Notes under the pieces: model-generated
The model's database searches: none
Seen by the model: only the letters and a program-made list of their open reading frames with translations
What the model was told of the DNA's origin: nothing
Program-made: the position numbers and the translations under genes
Shown: piece by piece, positions 32,372 through 40,604 of the stretch
Numbering within the stretch: position 1 is the first letter of the stretch
Layout of the letters: every line of letters starts with the position of its first letter
NCBI GenBank assembly: GCA_036676805.1
Contig: JAKFCD010000024.1
Location: 1 to 64,000 of the forward strand
Reading direction: 5' to 3'
Source: GWA2-66-18 sp036676805
GTDB taxonomy: Bacteria; Elusimicrobiota; Elusimicrobia; UBA1565; UBA9628
Length of the DNA: 64,000 nt

Positions 32372-33415
32372 ATGATGAACGAATGGATGGTCGTCGGATT
32401 GAACCACTCGACGGCTCCCGTTGAGATCCGCGAGGCCATCTCCCCGAAGCCTCATGAAGCCGGACGCATGAACGCCGTCATCGGCGAGGCCGCGGGCCAG
32501 CGGGGCGTCGTTGTCCTCTCCACCTGCAGCCGTTTCGAGATTTACTTCCAGCCCGACAAGGACGGCGAGCAGGCCGTGACGGCCTGGCTCAACCTCCGCG
32601 CCGGACGCGACATCAGCGAGACCCTTTTCATCCACCGCGGCGCCGAGGCCGTCGGGCACCTTTTTCGCGTCGCCGCGGGCCTGGACTCCTGGATCATGGG
32701 CGAGACCGAGATCCTGGGCCAGTGCAAGGCCGCCTACCAGGGGGCCTGCGCCGAGGGAACCGCCAATCGCTTCGGCCATCTCTCCTTTCAGCGCGCGCTG
32801 ATGGTGGGCAAGAAGGTCCGCAACGAGACGCGCATCGTCGGCGGCATCGCCTCGATCGGCGGGGCGGCCGCGATGATGGCGCGCAGCATATTCTCCGATT
32901 TGAAGGAGCGCGTGGTGGTGGTCTTCGGCGCGGGGACCATGGCCGCCTCCTCGGTGCGGCACCTGCGATCGAAAGGCGCGGGCAAGCTGTATATCAGCAA
33001 CCGCAGCCTGGATAAAGGCCAGGCCCTCGCCGCCGAGCTGGGCGGCGAGCCCGTCACGCTCGCGGAGGGCTTCGGCCGGCTCGACGAGGCCGATATCGCC
33101 GTGTTCTCCACGGGGGCCGACCGCTATCTGCTCGATGGGGACGCAGCACTCGCCCTGTCGCGGCGCCGCGGCGGCCGGTCCTTGTTCATCATCGACATCG
33201 CGATGCCGCGCAACGTCGCCCCCGAGGCCGCCAAGGCCGAGGGCGTCTACCTGTACGACATCGACGACCTCAAGGGCGTCGTGCAGAAAAGCCTGGCCAA
33301 GCGCGAGGCCGACATGACCCGCGCCGCGGAGATCGTCTCCGCGGAGAGCGCGGACTGCTGGCAGCGCCTGACCTTCCCGGTCCCCGCGCCCGCGCGCCGT
33401 CCCGTCGCCGCCTGA
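32372..33415 (+). CDS. hemA: Glutamyl-tRNA reductase, C-terminally short
   Basis: The enzyme reduces glutamyl-tRNA to glutamate-1-semialdehyde, the first step of C5 heme synthesis. The catalytic Cys52 lies in LSTCSRFEIY; substrate and domain landmarks are GLNHSTAPVEIRE, GETEILGQCKAAY and the NADPH fold VVVFGAGTMAASSVRHL with ISNRS. At 347 residues it is shorter than usual HemA (about 420). After KSLAKREADMTRAAEIV it ends in a Pro/Arg/Ala tail, so most of the C-terminal dimerisation domain is missing. The reading frame is intact up to its TGA. Two ATGs are in tandem (32372, 32375); TATCAT at 32358-32363 suggests a very short leader. Its position beside a cytochrome locus fits heme demand. Confidence 0.88.
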   Translation: MMNEWMVVGLNHSTAPVEIREAISPKPHEAGRMNAVIGEAAGQRGVVVLSTCSRFEIYFQPDKDGEQAVTAWLNLRAGRDISETLFIHRGAEAVGHLFRVAAGLDSWIMGETEILGQCKAAYQGACAEGTANRFGHLSFQRALMVGKKVRNETRIVGGIASIGGAAAMMARSIFSDLKERVVVVFGAGTMAASSVRHLRSKGAGKLYISNRSLDKGQALAAELGGEPVTLAEGFGRLDEADIAVFSTGADRYLLDGDAALALSRRRGGRSLFIIDIAMPRNVAPEAAKAEGVYLYDIDDLKGVVQKSLAKREADMTRAAEIVSAESADCWQRLTFPVPAPARRPVAA

Positions 33416-33486
33416 GGGGGCGACACTTTCCGCGTCCCGCCGCCGTCTAATCACCGAGGGCCCCAAGGGCCCGGGGGGTAGTTCAA

Positions 33487-33981
33487 ATGAAGCGAATCAT
33501 ATCCATGGCGACGGCGGCCGGCCTGCTCGCGGGCGCGCTGCTGCTGCCGGCGGCGCTGCGCGCCGAGGACGGGCCCAAGGGCAAGCCGGGAGCCGAGGCT
33601 TTCAAGGAGCGCATGCGGGAGAAGTTCGGCATCTCCGAGGAGCAGGAGGCCAAGCTGAAGACCGCGAAGCGGGCGCGGCGGGACGCGGATGCCGCGATCC
33701 ACGCCGATCTGCAGGCGTCGATGCGCAAGCTCCAGGACCAACTCGAGGACAAGGCATCGGAGAAGGAGCTCTCGGCGACGCTCGACAAGCTCGTGGCGGG
33801 GCGCAATGCCCTGCGCGACGCGGAGGATAAATTCGAGGCCGCCCTGACCTCGATCCTGACGCCGACCCAGCGCGCGAAGATGGCCGTCGCGATGAGGGGG
33901 CGCATGGGCAAGATGCACGGCGGGAAGATGCGCGGCGGGAAGAAGATGGGCGGCGGGCCCGGACGCGGCGACCGCGACTAG
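33487..33981 (+). CDS. Small periplasmic Spy/CpxP-like protein
   Basis: A 164-residue exported protein (signal peptide MKRIISMATAAGLLAGALLLPAALRA). The mature part is almost all charged helix: KERMREKFGISEEQEAKLKTAKRARRDADAAIHADLQASMRKLQDQLEDKA, then LTPTQRAKMAVAMRGRM, an LTxxQ motif as in Spy/CpxP/ZraP-type chaperones or metal sensors. The tail is rich in Gly, Lys, Met and His (MHGGKMRGGKKMGGG), suggesting metal contact. GGGGGGTAG precedes the ATG. The function is inferred from family resemblance only. Confidence 0.65.
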   Translation: MKRIISMATAAGLLAGALLLPAALRAEDGPKGKPGAEAFKERMREKFGISEEQEAKLKTAKRARRDADAAIHADLQASMRKLQDQLEDKASEKELSATLDKLVAGRNALRDAEDKFEAALTSILTPTQRAKMAVAMRGRMGKMHGGKMRGGKKMGGGPGRGDRD

Positions 33982-33990
33982 CCGTCGATC

Positions 33991-34029
33991 GAAAGGGCGC
34001 CTTTCCCCCGGCGGGAGGGGCGCCCTTTC
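33991..34029. terminator. Bidirectional terminator hairpin between convergent genes
   Basis: GAAAGGGCGCC (33991-34001) pairs with GGCGCCCTTTC (34019-34029) over 11 bases, with further CCC/GGG pairing in the loop. It is ten bases after the Spy-like stop and seven bases before the stop of the minus-strand regulator gene. Confidence 0.7.
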
Positions 34030-34036
34030 GCCGCGC

Positions 34037-34375
34037 TCAGCGCTCGAGTTCGTCGGCTAGATCGCGGACGACGCTCATCAAAAAGCGGCGCTTGCCGGGT
34101 TTGAGCCTCGAGACCATGTCGTCGAGCGCCTCGGCGATGAGGAGATCTTTGCCCGGCTTCGCCTTGGTTCGGGGAAGAAGCTCGGCGGGCTCTACGCGGA
34201 GCGCGTCCGCGATGGAAAACAGGGTCCGGAGGCTGGGAGTCCCCGTTCCGCGCTCGAGCTGTCCATAAAAGGACGCATCGATCCCGGCTTTCTCCGCCAC
34301 CTCGGCCTGGGTCAGCTTTAACGTCTTTCGCAGGGACTTGATCCTGATCCCGATGTCGCGATAGGCCTTCTTCAT
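34037..34375 (-). CDS. XRE-family helix-turn-helix regulator
   Basis: A 112-residue cytoplasmic DNA-binding protein. The Cro/C1-type HTH covers residues about 8-68 (IGIRIKSLRKTLKLTQAEVAEKAGIDASFYGQLERGTGTPSLRTLFSIADAL in pattern). A short helical C-terminal part follows (LLIAEALDDMVSRLKPGKRRFLMSVVRDLADELER), which may mediate dimerisation. It is a monocistronic gene, divergent from the single-domain response regulator at 34466 with about 90 bases between. Its targets are unknown; that divergent promoter is a candidate. Confidence 0.85.
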   Translation of the reverse strand: MKKAYRDIGIRIKSLRKTLKLTQAEVAEKAGIDASFYGQLERGTGTPSLRTLFSIADALRVEPAELLPRTKAKPGKDLLIAEALDDMVSRLKPGKRRFLMSVVRDLADELER

Positions 34376-34430
34376 GGTCCTGGATATTGAAGGACTCTTC
34401 GGCCGTCATAAGAAGATACTGTAACGCCAG

Positions 34431-34458
34431 TTGACAGGGCATATAAACCTGTTATACT
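34431..34458 (+). promoter_or_regulatory. Strong sigma-70-type promoter of a leaderless response-regulator gene
   Basis: TTGACA (34431-34436), a 16-base spacer and TATACT (34453-34458) are near consensus. The ATG at 34466 follows after seven bases, so the transcript starts at or next to the start codon. The geometry is the same as in the ATPase promoter at 582-609. Confidence 0.75.
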
Positions 34459-34465
34459 GGTGGGA

Positions 34466-34804
34466 ATGCTCATCCTGGTGGCCGATGACGACGCCGAGAT
34501 TCGCCGTTTCGTCGCGCGGGCGCTAGGGGTTATGGGGCACGCCGTCGAGACGGCCGTCGACGGCGCCGAGCTGCTTCGTCTTGCGGGCGCCGTCAAGCCC
34601 GACATGATCCTGTCGGACATCAACATGCCCCGGTGCGACGGGATCTCGGCGTGCTGCTGGCTGAGAAAGGCGCTTCCTGAGACTCGAATTTTGCTGATGA
34701 CGGGTGATCCTGATTCGGCCTTCGCCGCCGAACGAGCCGGCTTTTCGAGCATCTTGCGTAAGCCGTTCGAGTTGGATGAGTTGAGAAAGATGCTTTCCCC
34801 CTGA
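34466..34804 (+). CDS. Single-domain response regulator (CheY-like)
   Basis: A 112-residue receiver without output domain. The acidic pocket is Asp7-Asp9 (LVADDDAEIRR), the phosphoacceptor is Asp51 (ILSDINMPRCDG), and MTGD supplies Thr and KPFE the conserved Lys. The odd CCWLRKAL segment carries two adjacent cysteines after the Asp51 loop. ATG 34466 is preferred over GTG 34460 because the promoter -10 ends at 34458. It likely passes phosphate to another protein or acts as a phosphate sink; no kinase is adjacent. Confidence 0.85.
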   Translation: MLILVADDDAEIRRFVARALGVMGHAVETAVDGAELLRLAGAVKPDMILSDINMPRCDGISACCWLRKALPETRILLMTGDPDSAFAAERAGFSSILRKPFELDELRKMLSP

Positions 34805-34837
34805 GAACGCGCCCGGTCAGATGATATCATCGTCTGT

Positions 34838-35503
34838 ATGGATCTGCGCGTCGTGCTGGTCGGGCCGGAGAATCCTCTGAATGTGGGCTTCGTCGCCCGG
34901 GCGATGCGGGCGTTCGGAGCCAAGGACCTCGTCATCGCGGCCTCCGCGTGGAAGGCGCTGCCGCCCGAGGCGGGCAAGACCGGAGTGAGCGCGCCGGAGA
35001 TACTCGACGGTGTCCGCTTCGAGGATGATCTGGAGGGGGCGCTGAAGGGCTGCGCCACGGCCATCGCGTTCTCCCGCCGGCCGACGGAACTGCGGCAGGA
35101 TGAGTTCACGTTGCCGGGAATTCCGCCCTCGCTGAACCTCGAAGGGCGGACGGCGCTCGTGTTCGGGCGCGAATCGAAGGGGCTGACGCGGGCCGAAACG
35201 GCGTTATGCCCGTACCTCGCGAGGATCCCTTGTCAAAACGGGGTCAGCCTCAACCTGGGGCAGGCGGTCGCGGTGGCGCTGTTTTCTTTAACGGCAACGG
35301 ATCGAGAAATTCCTGAACGGGCCGCAACGGCCTCGATGGATCGAATGACGGCCTTATGGGACATGGTTCACCCCAAGCTCGCGGCTTCGCCGCGGTTTAA
35401 TGAGGAAAGGCAGCGGCGCGTGCGGCAATTGTTTTTTCGAATGAATCTCAACGACAACGATTACGACGTCCTATTCTCCGTCATGAAAGCCATCTCCAAG
35501 TGA
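34838..35503 (+). CDS. SPOUT-family RNA 2'-O-methyltransferase (TrmH/TrmJ type)
   Basis: A 221-residue SAM-dependent RNA methyltransferase. It begins with the SPOUT signature VVLVGPENPLNVGFVARAMRAFG, which includes the catalytic Asn/Arg loop, and has the knot motifs ALVFGRESKGLTRAE and ARIPCQNGVSLNLGQAVAVALF. The C-terminal extension (RQLFFRMNLNDNDYDVLFSVM) resembles that of TrmJ-like proteins, which methylate position 32 of tRNA; the target here is unproven. TATCAT (34825-34830) seven bases before the ATG suggests a leaderless transcript. Its stop overlaps the Nudix start as GTGA. Confidence 0.85.
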   Translation: MDLRVVLVGPENPLNVGFVARAMRAFGAKDLVIAASAWKALPPEAGKTGVSAPEILDGVRFEDDLEGALKGCATAIAFSRRPTELRQDEFTLPGIPPSLNLEGRTALVFGRESKGLTRAETALCPYLARIPCQNGVSLNLGQAVAVALFSLTATDREIPERAATASMDRMTALWDMVHPKLAASPRFNEERQRRVRQLFFRMNLNDNDYDVLFSVMKAISK

Positions 35504-35961
35504 AAACCATCGCGGCGACTCTTTGTTACATTCGCTCGAACGGGCGGACCTTGATGCTGCACCGGAATAAAAAGCAAGGGGACGTGCATATCGGAAAATG
35601 GAACGGCCTCGGCGGGAAGCTCGACCCGGGGGAGTCTCCCGAGGAGTGCGTGGTGCGCGAGATTCGCGAGGAGTCAGGCCTGACCCTGCTCGACGCGCGC
35701 CTGCGCGGCGTCCTGACCTTTCCCGCCTTCAAGCCCGGCGAGGACTGGCTGGTGTTCGTTTACACCGCGACCCGCTTCGAGGGCGAGCTCGGCGTCTGCC
35801 CCGAGGGCGGCCTCGAGTGGGTGTCGGACGAACGGCTGGCGGCTTTGCCTCTGTGGGAGGGGGACCGGATCTTCCTGCCTTGGCTCGAGCAGGAGCGCTT
35901 CTTCTCCGGGAAATTCGTCTACCGCGACGGGCGCCTCGTGTCGCATGCCGTGACGTTCTGA
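35500..35961 (+). CDS. Nudix hydrolase (MutT-like)
   Basis: A 153-residue protein with a full Nudix box GGKLDPGESPEECVVREIREESG (given here as its parts: GGKLDPGESPEE, then VVREIREESGL). It probably sanitises oxidised nucleotides such as 8-oxo-dGTP, as GKWNGLGGK before the box resembles MutT/MTH1-type enzymes. The exact substrate cannot be set from sequence. It starts with GTG at 35500, overlapping the methyltransferase stop by four bases, so the two genes are coupled. Confidence 0.85.
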   Translation: MKTIAATLCYIRSNGRTLMLHRNKKQGDVHIGKWNGLGGKLDPGESPEECVVREIREESGLTLLDARLRGVLTFPAFKPGEDWLVFVYTATRFEGELGVCPEGGLEWVSDERLAALPLWEGDRIFLPWLEQERFFSGKFVYRDGRLVSHAVTF

Positions 35962-35980
35962 AAAAATCTAATATTTTCGC

Positions 35981-36529
35981 ATGAGCGACGCCTACTACGC
36001 GTTCTACGGGCGGATGATCGTCGCCGCCTTCGTGTTCGTCTTCCTGGTCAGCGCCGGCATCTTCGCGGCGACGCGGCGCGCGGACCTGGTCCGCCAGTAC
36101 TGCGGGGCCCACCTCGTCGCGCTGACGCTCGGCACCCTCGTCGACATAGTCCTCGCGCTGTACGTCATGCCGCGCGGCGGCATCCCGCCGGCCTACGTGG
36201 GAGGCATCTTCCTGGCCCCGATCGCGTTCTTCGTCGCGTTCTCGATCTATATCTGCCATCGCGGCCAGGCGCTGCGCGCGAAGGACATCCTGATCCCGAT
36301 CGTGCCGATCGTGCTCTGGGGCGTGCTCGTCGTGTTCGGCGGCCAGCGGGGAATGGGCGACTTCGACGTGCTCGGGGCGTGGTTCGTCTCGGCGGGCTGC
36401 GGCGGCATCGACATCGCCGCGGCCTACGGGCTCTCGGCGTTCGCCTCGCGGCCGCGGACGGTGAAGGCCGCGGGCTACGCTCTGATGCTCTTCGCCGTGT
36501 ACCTCATTCTTCCCTGGGCGACCGCTTAG
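35981..36529 (+). CDS. Integral membrane protein of unknown function
   Basis: A 182-residue protein with about six predicted membrane helices: IVAAFVFVFLVSAGIFAA, LVALTLGTLVDIVLALYV, GIFLAPIAFFVAFSIYI, ILIPIVPIVLWGVLVVF, WFVSAGCGGIDIAAAYGLSA and AAGYALMLFAVYLILPW. No catalytic or transport motif is recognised. A TAATAT element (35969-35974) lies six bases ahead of the ATG, so it may be transcribed separately and leaderless. Its 3' end overlaps the convergent TPR gene by 26 bases. Confidence 0.6.
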   Translation: MSDAYYAFYGRMIVAAFVFVFLVSAGIFAATRRADLVRQYCGAHLVALTLGTLVDIVLALYVMPRGGIPPAYVGGIFLAPIAFFVAFSIYICHRGQALRAKDILIPIVPIVLWGVLVVFGGQRGMGDFDVLGAWFVSAGCGGIDIAAAYGLSAFASRPRTVKAAGYALMLFAVYLILPWATA

Positions 36530-37205
36530 CGAGCAGCGTCTTCAGCTCGGCGATCTTGATCCGGGCCCGCGCGTGCTCCGCGCGGTCGCGGTCGCTGGCG
36601 AGTATGCGCTCCCAAAGCGCGAGGGCTTCGCGGTATTCCCCGCGAGACTGGCGGAGGTTCGCGAGGATCGACTTCATCGTGCTGGGGGTCTCGGGCCGGT
36701 CGAAGCTCGATTCGAGCAGGGCGATCATCCGGTCTGTGTCCCCTTCCTTCTTGTAGGCCAGCGCCGCGAGGTAGAGCGCGTACATGGGCTGCTCCGGGGA
36801 GCGCCGCATGCCCTCGTGCAGCAGCTCCGCGGCCTCGTCTGGGCGCTCGACGCCGCGGAACCAGGCGAGGATGCCGGAACTGAATAAGACGGCGCGGTGG
36901 AAAGACGGGTCGAGGCGCGTGACGCGGAGGCTGAGCGTCGCGAGGTGCTCGTACGGATGTCCCGGGTGATCGGCGTACTCGGGCAGGGAGCCGGCGGCGT
37001 ACTGCAGGAGGTGTATCCAGGCGAGGTCCGCGGCCGGGGCGCGAAAGCCGGCGGCGGCGAGCGCCGCGTCCCGGAAGGCGAAGGGCCCGGCCTTCAGCTC
37101 GGCCAGGGGGGGGAAGCGCGGCTCGTGCAGCCGGCGCATGCGCGCCCCGGCGAGAAGCGCCAGGGCGAACAGGGCGGACGCGAGCGCGAGCCGGCGATGG
37201 CGCAT
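36504..37205 (-). CDS. TPR-like membrane-anchored protein
   Basis: A 233-residue protein with an N-terminal hydrophobic segment (LALASALFALALLAGARM), which is a signal peptide or anchor. The remainder is helical repeats of TPR type, for example PEQPMYALYLAALAYKKEGDTDRMIALLES and GEYREALALWERILASDRDRAEHARARIKIAELKTLL. It follows the ABC-2 permease gene as TGATG, with AAGGAG before its ATG, so it belongs to that exporter operon. Its role there is unknown. The open frame extending to 37586 is a shadow of the permease gene. Confidence 0.75.
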   Translation of the reverse strand: MRHRRLALASALFALALLAGARMRRLHEPRFPPLAELKAGPFAFRDAALAAAGFRAPAADLAWIHLLQYAAGSLPEYADHPGHPYEHLATLSLRVTRLDPSFHRAVLFSSGILAWFRGVERPDEAAELLHEGMRRSPEQPMYALYLAALAYKKEGDTDRMIALLESSFDRPETPSTMKSILANLRQSRGEYREALALWERILASDRDRAEHARARIKIAELKTLLAKRSPREE

Positions 37206-37969
37206 CAGAACTCCTTCTGCTCGAACAGCTGGAAGGACAGCGCCAGGCAGGCGGCCGTGTAGGCGAGCGCGTATACGCCGGCCCACAGCAGCCACTCGGC
37301 GCCGGGCGCGGCCTGGTGCCAGAAGTCGCGGTAATTGAAGTGCGCGAAATCCGGGGCCGCGTGGGAGAACGCGACCAGCGCGGTCTTCATGAAGGCGCTG
37401 CCGGAGCGGTCCGCGAGGAAGCGCATCTCGGCGGAGAAATGGCCGAGCATCCAGAGGAACACCGCGAAGGCCATGGCCGCGGCCTCGCTCGTCAGCGCGA
37501 GAGACAGGAGCAGGGAGAGCGCGCCCATCACCGAGATCTTGCCGAGCATGCAGCCCAGCGCGGCCAGGTAGCGCAGCGGCTCCCACCAGCCGTACAGGCT
37601 CAGCAGGGCCAGGTGCATCGCGGCCATGGCGGCCATGCCGAGGGCCACCGCCGCGAGGGTGCCGAGGAAGCGCCCGAGCAGATAGTCCGCCCGCCGCACC
37701 GGATGCGTGAGGATCAGGTAGATCGCGCGCGACTCGATCTCGGCCAGGATCAGGTGCACGGTCAGGAACACGACCGACACGAGGGAGATCAGCTCGACGG
37801 CGGCCAGGCCCAGGTCGAGCAGGAGGCGAGCGCGCTCGTCGGCGCCGAGGGCGGAGACGATGATGGCGCCCCCGAGCAGGACGAGGCCGAACAGGGCGGC
37901 GGACAGCCAGGCCTTGTGCCGGAGGTGCTCCTTGAACGTGTACGAGAAGACGGCCGAGATGGTCTGCAT
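37205..37969 (-). CDS. ABC-2 type transporter permease
   Basis: A 254-residue membrane protein with about six helices. The first cytoplasmic stretch FSYTFKEHLRHKAW and the loop AEIESRAIYLILTHPVRRADYLLGRFLG (E-x-E-x-R-x-I, then the P-V-R-R-x-x-Y-L-x-G-R turn) are typical of ABC-2/NosY-like permeases. It works with the ATPase encoded just upstream; GGAG and the ATG overlap that gene's end region. The substrate is unknown. Confidence 0.82.
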   Translation of the reverse strand: MQTISAVFSYTFKEHLRHKAWLSAALFGLVLLGGAIIVSALGADERARLLLDLGLAAVELISLVSVVFLTVHLILAEIESRAIYLILTHPVRRADYLLGRFLGTLAAVALGMAAMAAMHLALLSLYGWWEPLRYLAALGCMLGKISVMGALSLLLSLALTSEAAAMAFAVFLWMLGHFSAEMRFLADRSGSAFMKTALVAFSHAAPDFAHFNYRDFWHQAAPGAEWLLWAGVYALAYTAACLALSFQLFEQKEF

Positions 37970-37970
37970 A

Positions 37971-38735
37971 TCACTCCATGCGGATGGGGCCGACGCCGTC
38001 GGTCCGGACGACGGCCGCGGTGAAGGCGGTCTCGAGGGCGTCGGTCTTGCCGCGCCACTCGTCCTGCGCCATGACCTTCACGAGGCGTCCGCCGCTGAGG
38101 ATGCCGATGCGGTCGCAGACGCGCTCGACCTCCGAGATGTCGTGCGAGGAGAAGAGCACGGTCTTCCCCTTGGACTTCAGCCAGAGGATCAGGACGCGCA
38201 CCTCCTTGATCGCCAGCGGGTCGAGGCCGGTCACGGGCTCGTCGAGGATCACCAGCTCGGGGTCGTGGACGAGCGCCTGGGCCAGGCTCGCGCGCTGCAG
38301 CATGCCCTTCGAGTATTCCGACAGCCTCTGATCCAGCGCCTTCCCGAGGCCGACCTTCGCGAGAATATCCGCCGTGCGCTCCTCGATCTCCGCGCGCGGG
38401 ATGCCCGACAGCGAGGCGAACAGGCGCAGGTTCTCCCGGCCCGTCAGGGTCTTGTTGAGGTACGCCGCCTCGGGAGCGTAGCCGATGCGCCCGAGCACCG
38501 ACACGTCGGCGGCCCGGCGGCCCAAGGTCTCGACCTCGCCCTTGGTGGGGTGGTGAAGGCCCATCAGGAGCTTGATCGCGGTGGTCTTCCCGGATCCGTT
38601 GAGGCCGAGAAGGCCGAACACCTCGCCCCGGGCGATGTCGAGGGTCAGCCCGGCGAGGCCCGTGGATTCGGTGACGCGCCCTAGGTGCGAGCGGCGGTAG
38701 ATCTTCGAGACGTTCTGGAAGCGGATGGCGTTCAA
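37971..38735 (-). CDS. ABC transporter ATP-binding protein (ABC-2 exporter type)
   Basis: A 254-residue ATPase with Walker A GLNGSGKTT, signature YSKGMLQRASLAQAL (degenerate LSGGQ, common in this class), Walker B LVILDEPVTGLD and the switch His in LFSSHDISEVER. It resembles CcmA/NosF-like ATPases. It stands between a membrane protein gene (38740-39837) and its permease, and the three or four genes probably form one operon. The transported substrate is unknown; lipids, copper-site factors or small molecules are all possible. Confidence 0.88.
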   Translation of the reverse strand: MNAIRFQNVSKIYRRSHLGRVTESTGLAGLTLDIARGEVFGLLGLNGSGKTTAIKLLMGLHHPTKGEVETLGRRAADVSVLGRIGYAPEAAYLNKTLTGRENLRLFASLSGIPRAEIEERTADILAKVGLGKALDQRLSEYSKGMLQRASLAQALVHDPELVILDEPVTGLDPLAIKEVRVLILWLKSKGKTVLFSSHDISEVERVCDRIGILSGGRLVKVMAQDEWRGKTDALETAFTAAVVRTDGVGPIRME

Positions 38736-38739
38736 GCGT

Positions 38740-39837
38740 TCACCTCTGAATGGACTGCCAAAGACCGTAGGCTGCGGCCATGGCCAAGGCCGTGGCGGTC
38801 AGGCGCACGCGCCGCGCGAACAGCTCCTCGACGCGCGACTCGGAAACGCCGGCGAGGCGGCGGTGCTCCGCGCGCACGCCGAGGCGGGCGGCCAGCAGCA
38901 GCCCGGCTCCCGCGCCGAGCGCGCCCGCGGCGGAGAACGGCGCCGCGAGCGGCGAATGCGGGAGCAGGGGAAAAGCGGCGGCGCGCCATGACAGCGCGAC
39001 GGCGGCCGCGGCCGCGGCGCTCATGAAGAAGGCGGGCTTCCCCCGGCCGGCGGCGAGGGACGCGGCGAGGATCGCCGACCAGAGCAGCCAGGACGGAGCG
39101 GCGAGGAGCCAGCCGGCGGCGAAGCCGCACAGCGCCGACGCGAATAGGATCGCGAGCTTCGACCTTCCCGGAGGGTCCGCCCCGAGGCACAGCGCGATCG
39201 CGAGCACGGCGGGAAAGCCGCTCGCCGCGGCGAGCGCGGCTTCCGCGCCCCGCCGCAGGCTTTCGAGCGCCATCGCGAGCGGGGTCCGGCGCGCCTCGTC
39301 GGCCGAGACGCTGAAGGAGGGGGCGTCGGGCGCCAGCGTGAACGCCATGCGGCGGCGCCCCGGGATGTCCACGAAAGTGCGGTAGCCCTCCGGATTCGGA
39401 AACGGGCGGCCCTCGAGCTCTCCCGCGATCTCCAGGCGGTTCTCCGCGTAGAAATCGGCGCTCCCCGAGATGGCCGCCCCCCCGGCCGGCGGGTAAACGA
39501 GGCGCAGGAAGAAGACGCCTTCCTCGTTGACCTCCCAGGGGAGCTGCCGGTAGCGCGCCTCGACGAGCCTTCCTTCCAGCGGCCGCCCATCGGAGGCGAG
39601 GCGAAAATGGGAATTAACGTAGGCTTCGACCTTGGCGAGGGCCCCGGCGGGCCAGTCCCTCGCCGGCATCGGGTGCAGCCCCGTCACCTCCTCGATCCAG
39701 AAGACGGAATCGGCCCGCAGGTCCGCGACGATGCGGTCCGGCTCGACGCGCAGCGTCGCCCTGACCGGGCGGATCGGGTAGATATGTTGGGCGGAGGCGC
39801 TCAAGGCCGCGCCCAGCAGCCAAGCGAAGATCGGCAC
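38740..39837 (-). CDS. Membrane protein with exported N-terminal domain
   Basis: A 365-residue protein. The signal peptide (MPIFAWLLGAALSASAQ) precedes a roughly 160-residue beta-rich periplasmic domain (RATLRVEPDRIVADLRADSVFWIEEVTG ... MAFTLAPDAPSFSVSAD). Several membrane helices follow (AVLAIALCLGA, LAILFASALCGFAAGWLLAA, LLWSAILAASLAA, AAFPLLPHSPLAAPFSAAGALGAGAGLLLAA). The layout resembles HupE/UreJ_2-like proteins, but I see no conserved motif. The start is GTG at 39837; TATATT (39844-39849 on the minus strand) lies six bases upstream, suggesting a leaderless operon start for this gene, the ABC-2 ATPase, the permease and the TPR protein. Confidence 0.6.
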   Translation of the reverse strand: MPIFAWLLGAALSASAQHIYPIRPVRATLRVEPDRIVADLRADSVFWIEEVTGLHPMPARDWPAGALAKVEAYVNSHFRLASDGRPLEGRLVEARYRQLPWEVNEEGVFFLRLVYPPAGGAAISGSADFYAENRLEIAGELEGRPFPNPEGYRTFVDIPGRRRMAFTLAPDAPSFSVSADEARRTPLAMALESLRRGAEAALAAASGFPAVLAIALCLGADPPGRSKLAILFASALCGFAAGWLLAAPSWLLWSAILAASLAAGRGKPAFFMSAAAAAAVALSWRAAAFPLLPHSPLAAPFSAAGALGAGAGLLLAARLGVRAEHRRLAGVSESRVEELFARRVRLTATALAMAAAYGLWQSIQR

Positions 39838-39881
39838 GCCGCCAATATACGAAATTCGAGGGCCAGCCGATGTGGTGCTGC

Positions 39882-40604
39882 TTAGGCGAGGCGCCGCATC
39901 AGGAGCATCGCGGCCAGGCCGGCCCCGAAACTTATGAGAGAGGAGAGGTCCCCATGCTCGCGCCGGTGCAGGCGGGGGAGCACCTCGGCGGCGCCGATAT
40001 AAAGGAAAGAGCCGCCCGCGAACGCGAGGAGCAAGGCGAAGGCCCGGGGCTCGAGGCGCGCGGCGGCGGCGGTGCTCGACAGCGCCCCGATGGGCGTGGC
40101 GAGCGCCACGACGGCCAGCGCCGCGCGGCGCAGGCCCGGAGAGCCGCCGTTGAGCATGGTCGAGATCGTAAAGCCGTCTGCGAGCTTATGCAGGATCACG
40201 GCCGCGCCGACCGCGAGGAGGATGGGCGCGCCGGCGAACGCGGCCGCGCCGAGGTTGACGCCGTCGAAAAACGAGTGCAGGAACAGGCCGGCGACGGCGG
40301 CCTTGCCCAGCGGATGGGCCGAGCAGTCCTCGGAGGCCTCATGGCACGGATCGAGTGGAGCGATGCTCTCCGCGGCGTAGCAGAACACGAAGGCCGCCAG
40401 CGCGCCCCAGCCGGCGTAGGCCGGGGCCAGCCTCCAGGCCTCGGGCAGGACGTCGGCGAAAGCGACGGCGATCAGGATGCCCGCGCGGAACGCCTGGACG
40501 CGCCACAGGCCGGCCCGGGCGACGACGCGGTCCACGACGGGCGCGGCGCCGCCGGCGATCGTCGCGGCGACGGCCAGGATCAGGACGCCCGAGAGAACCA
40601 TCAT
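39882..40604 (-). CDS. ZIP-family metal ion transporter
   Basis: A 240-residue membrane protein with eight predicted helices. ZIP signatures are LIAVAFADVLPEAW (helix II), LHSFFDGVNLGAA (helix IV, H-S-x-x-D-G) and VILHKLADGFTISTML (helix V, H-K-x-x-D-G). The loop DPCHEASEDCSAHPLG is rich in Cys/His and may bind metal. It is the last gene of the zinc-uptake operon and overlaps znuB by four bases. The direction of zinc movement is presumably inward. Confidence 0.82.
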   Translation of the reverse strand: MMVLSGVLILAVAATIAGGAAPVVDRVVARAGLWRVQAFRAGILIAVAFADVLPEAWRLAPAYAGWGALAAFVFCYAAESIAPLDPCHEASEDCSAHPLGKAAVAGLFLHSFFDGVNLGAAAFAGAPILLAVGAAVILHKLADGFTISTMLNGGSPGLRRAALAVVALATPIGALSSTAAAARLEPRAFALLLAFAGGSFLYIGAAEVLPRLHRREHGDLSSLISFGAGLAAMLLMRRLA

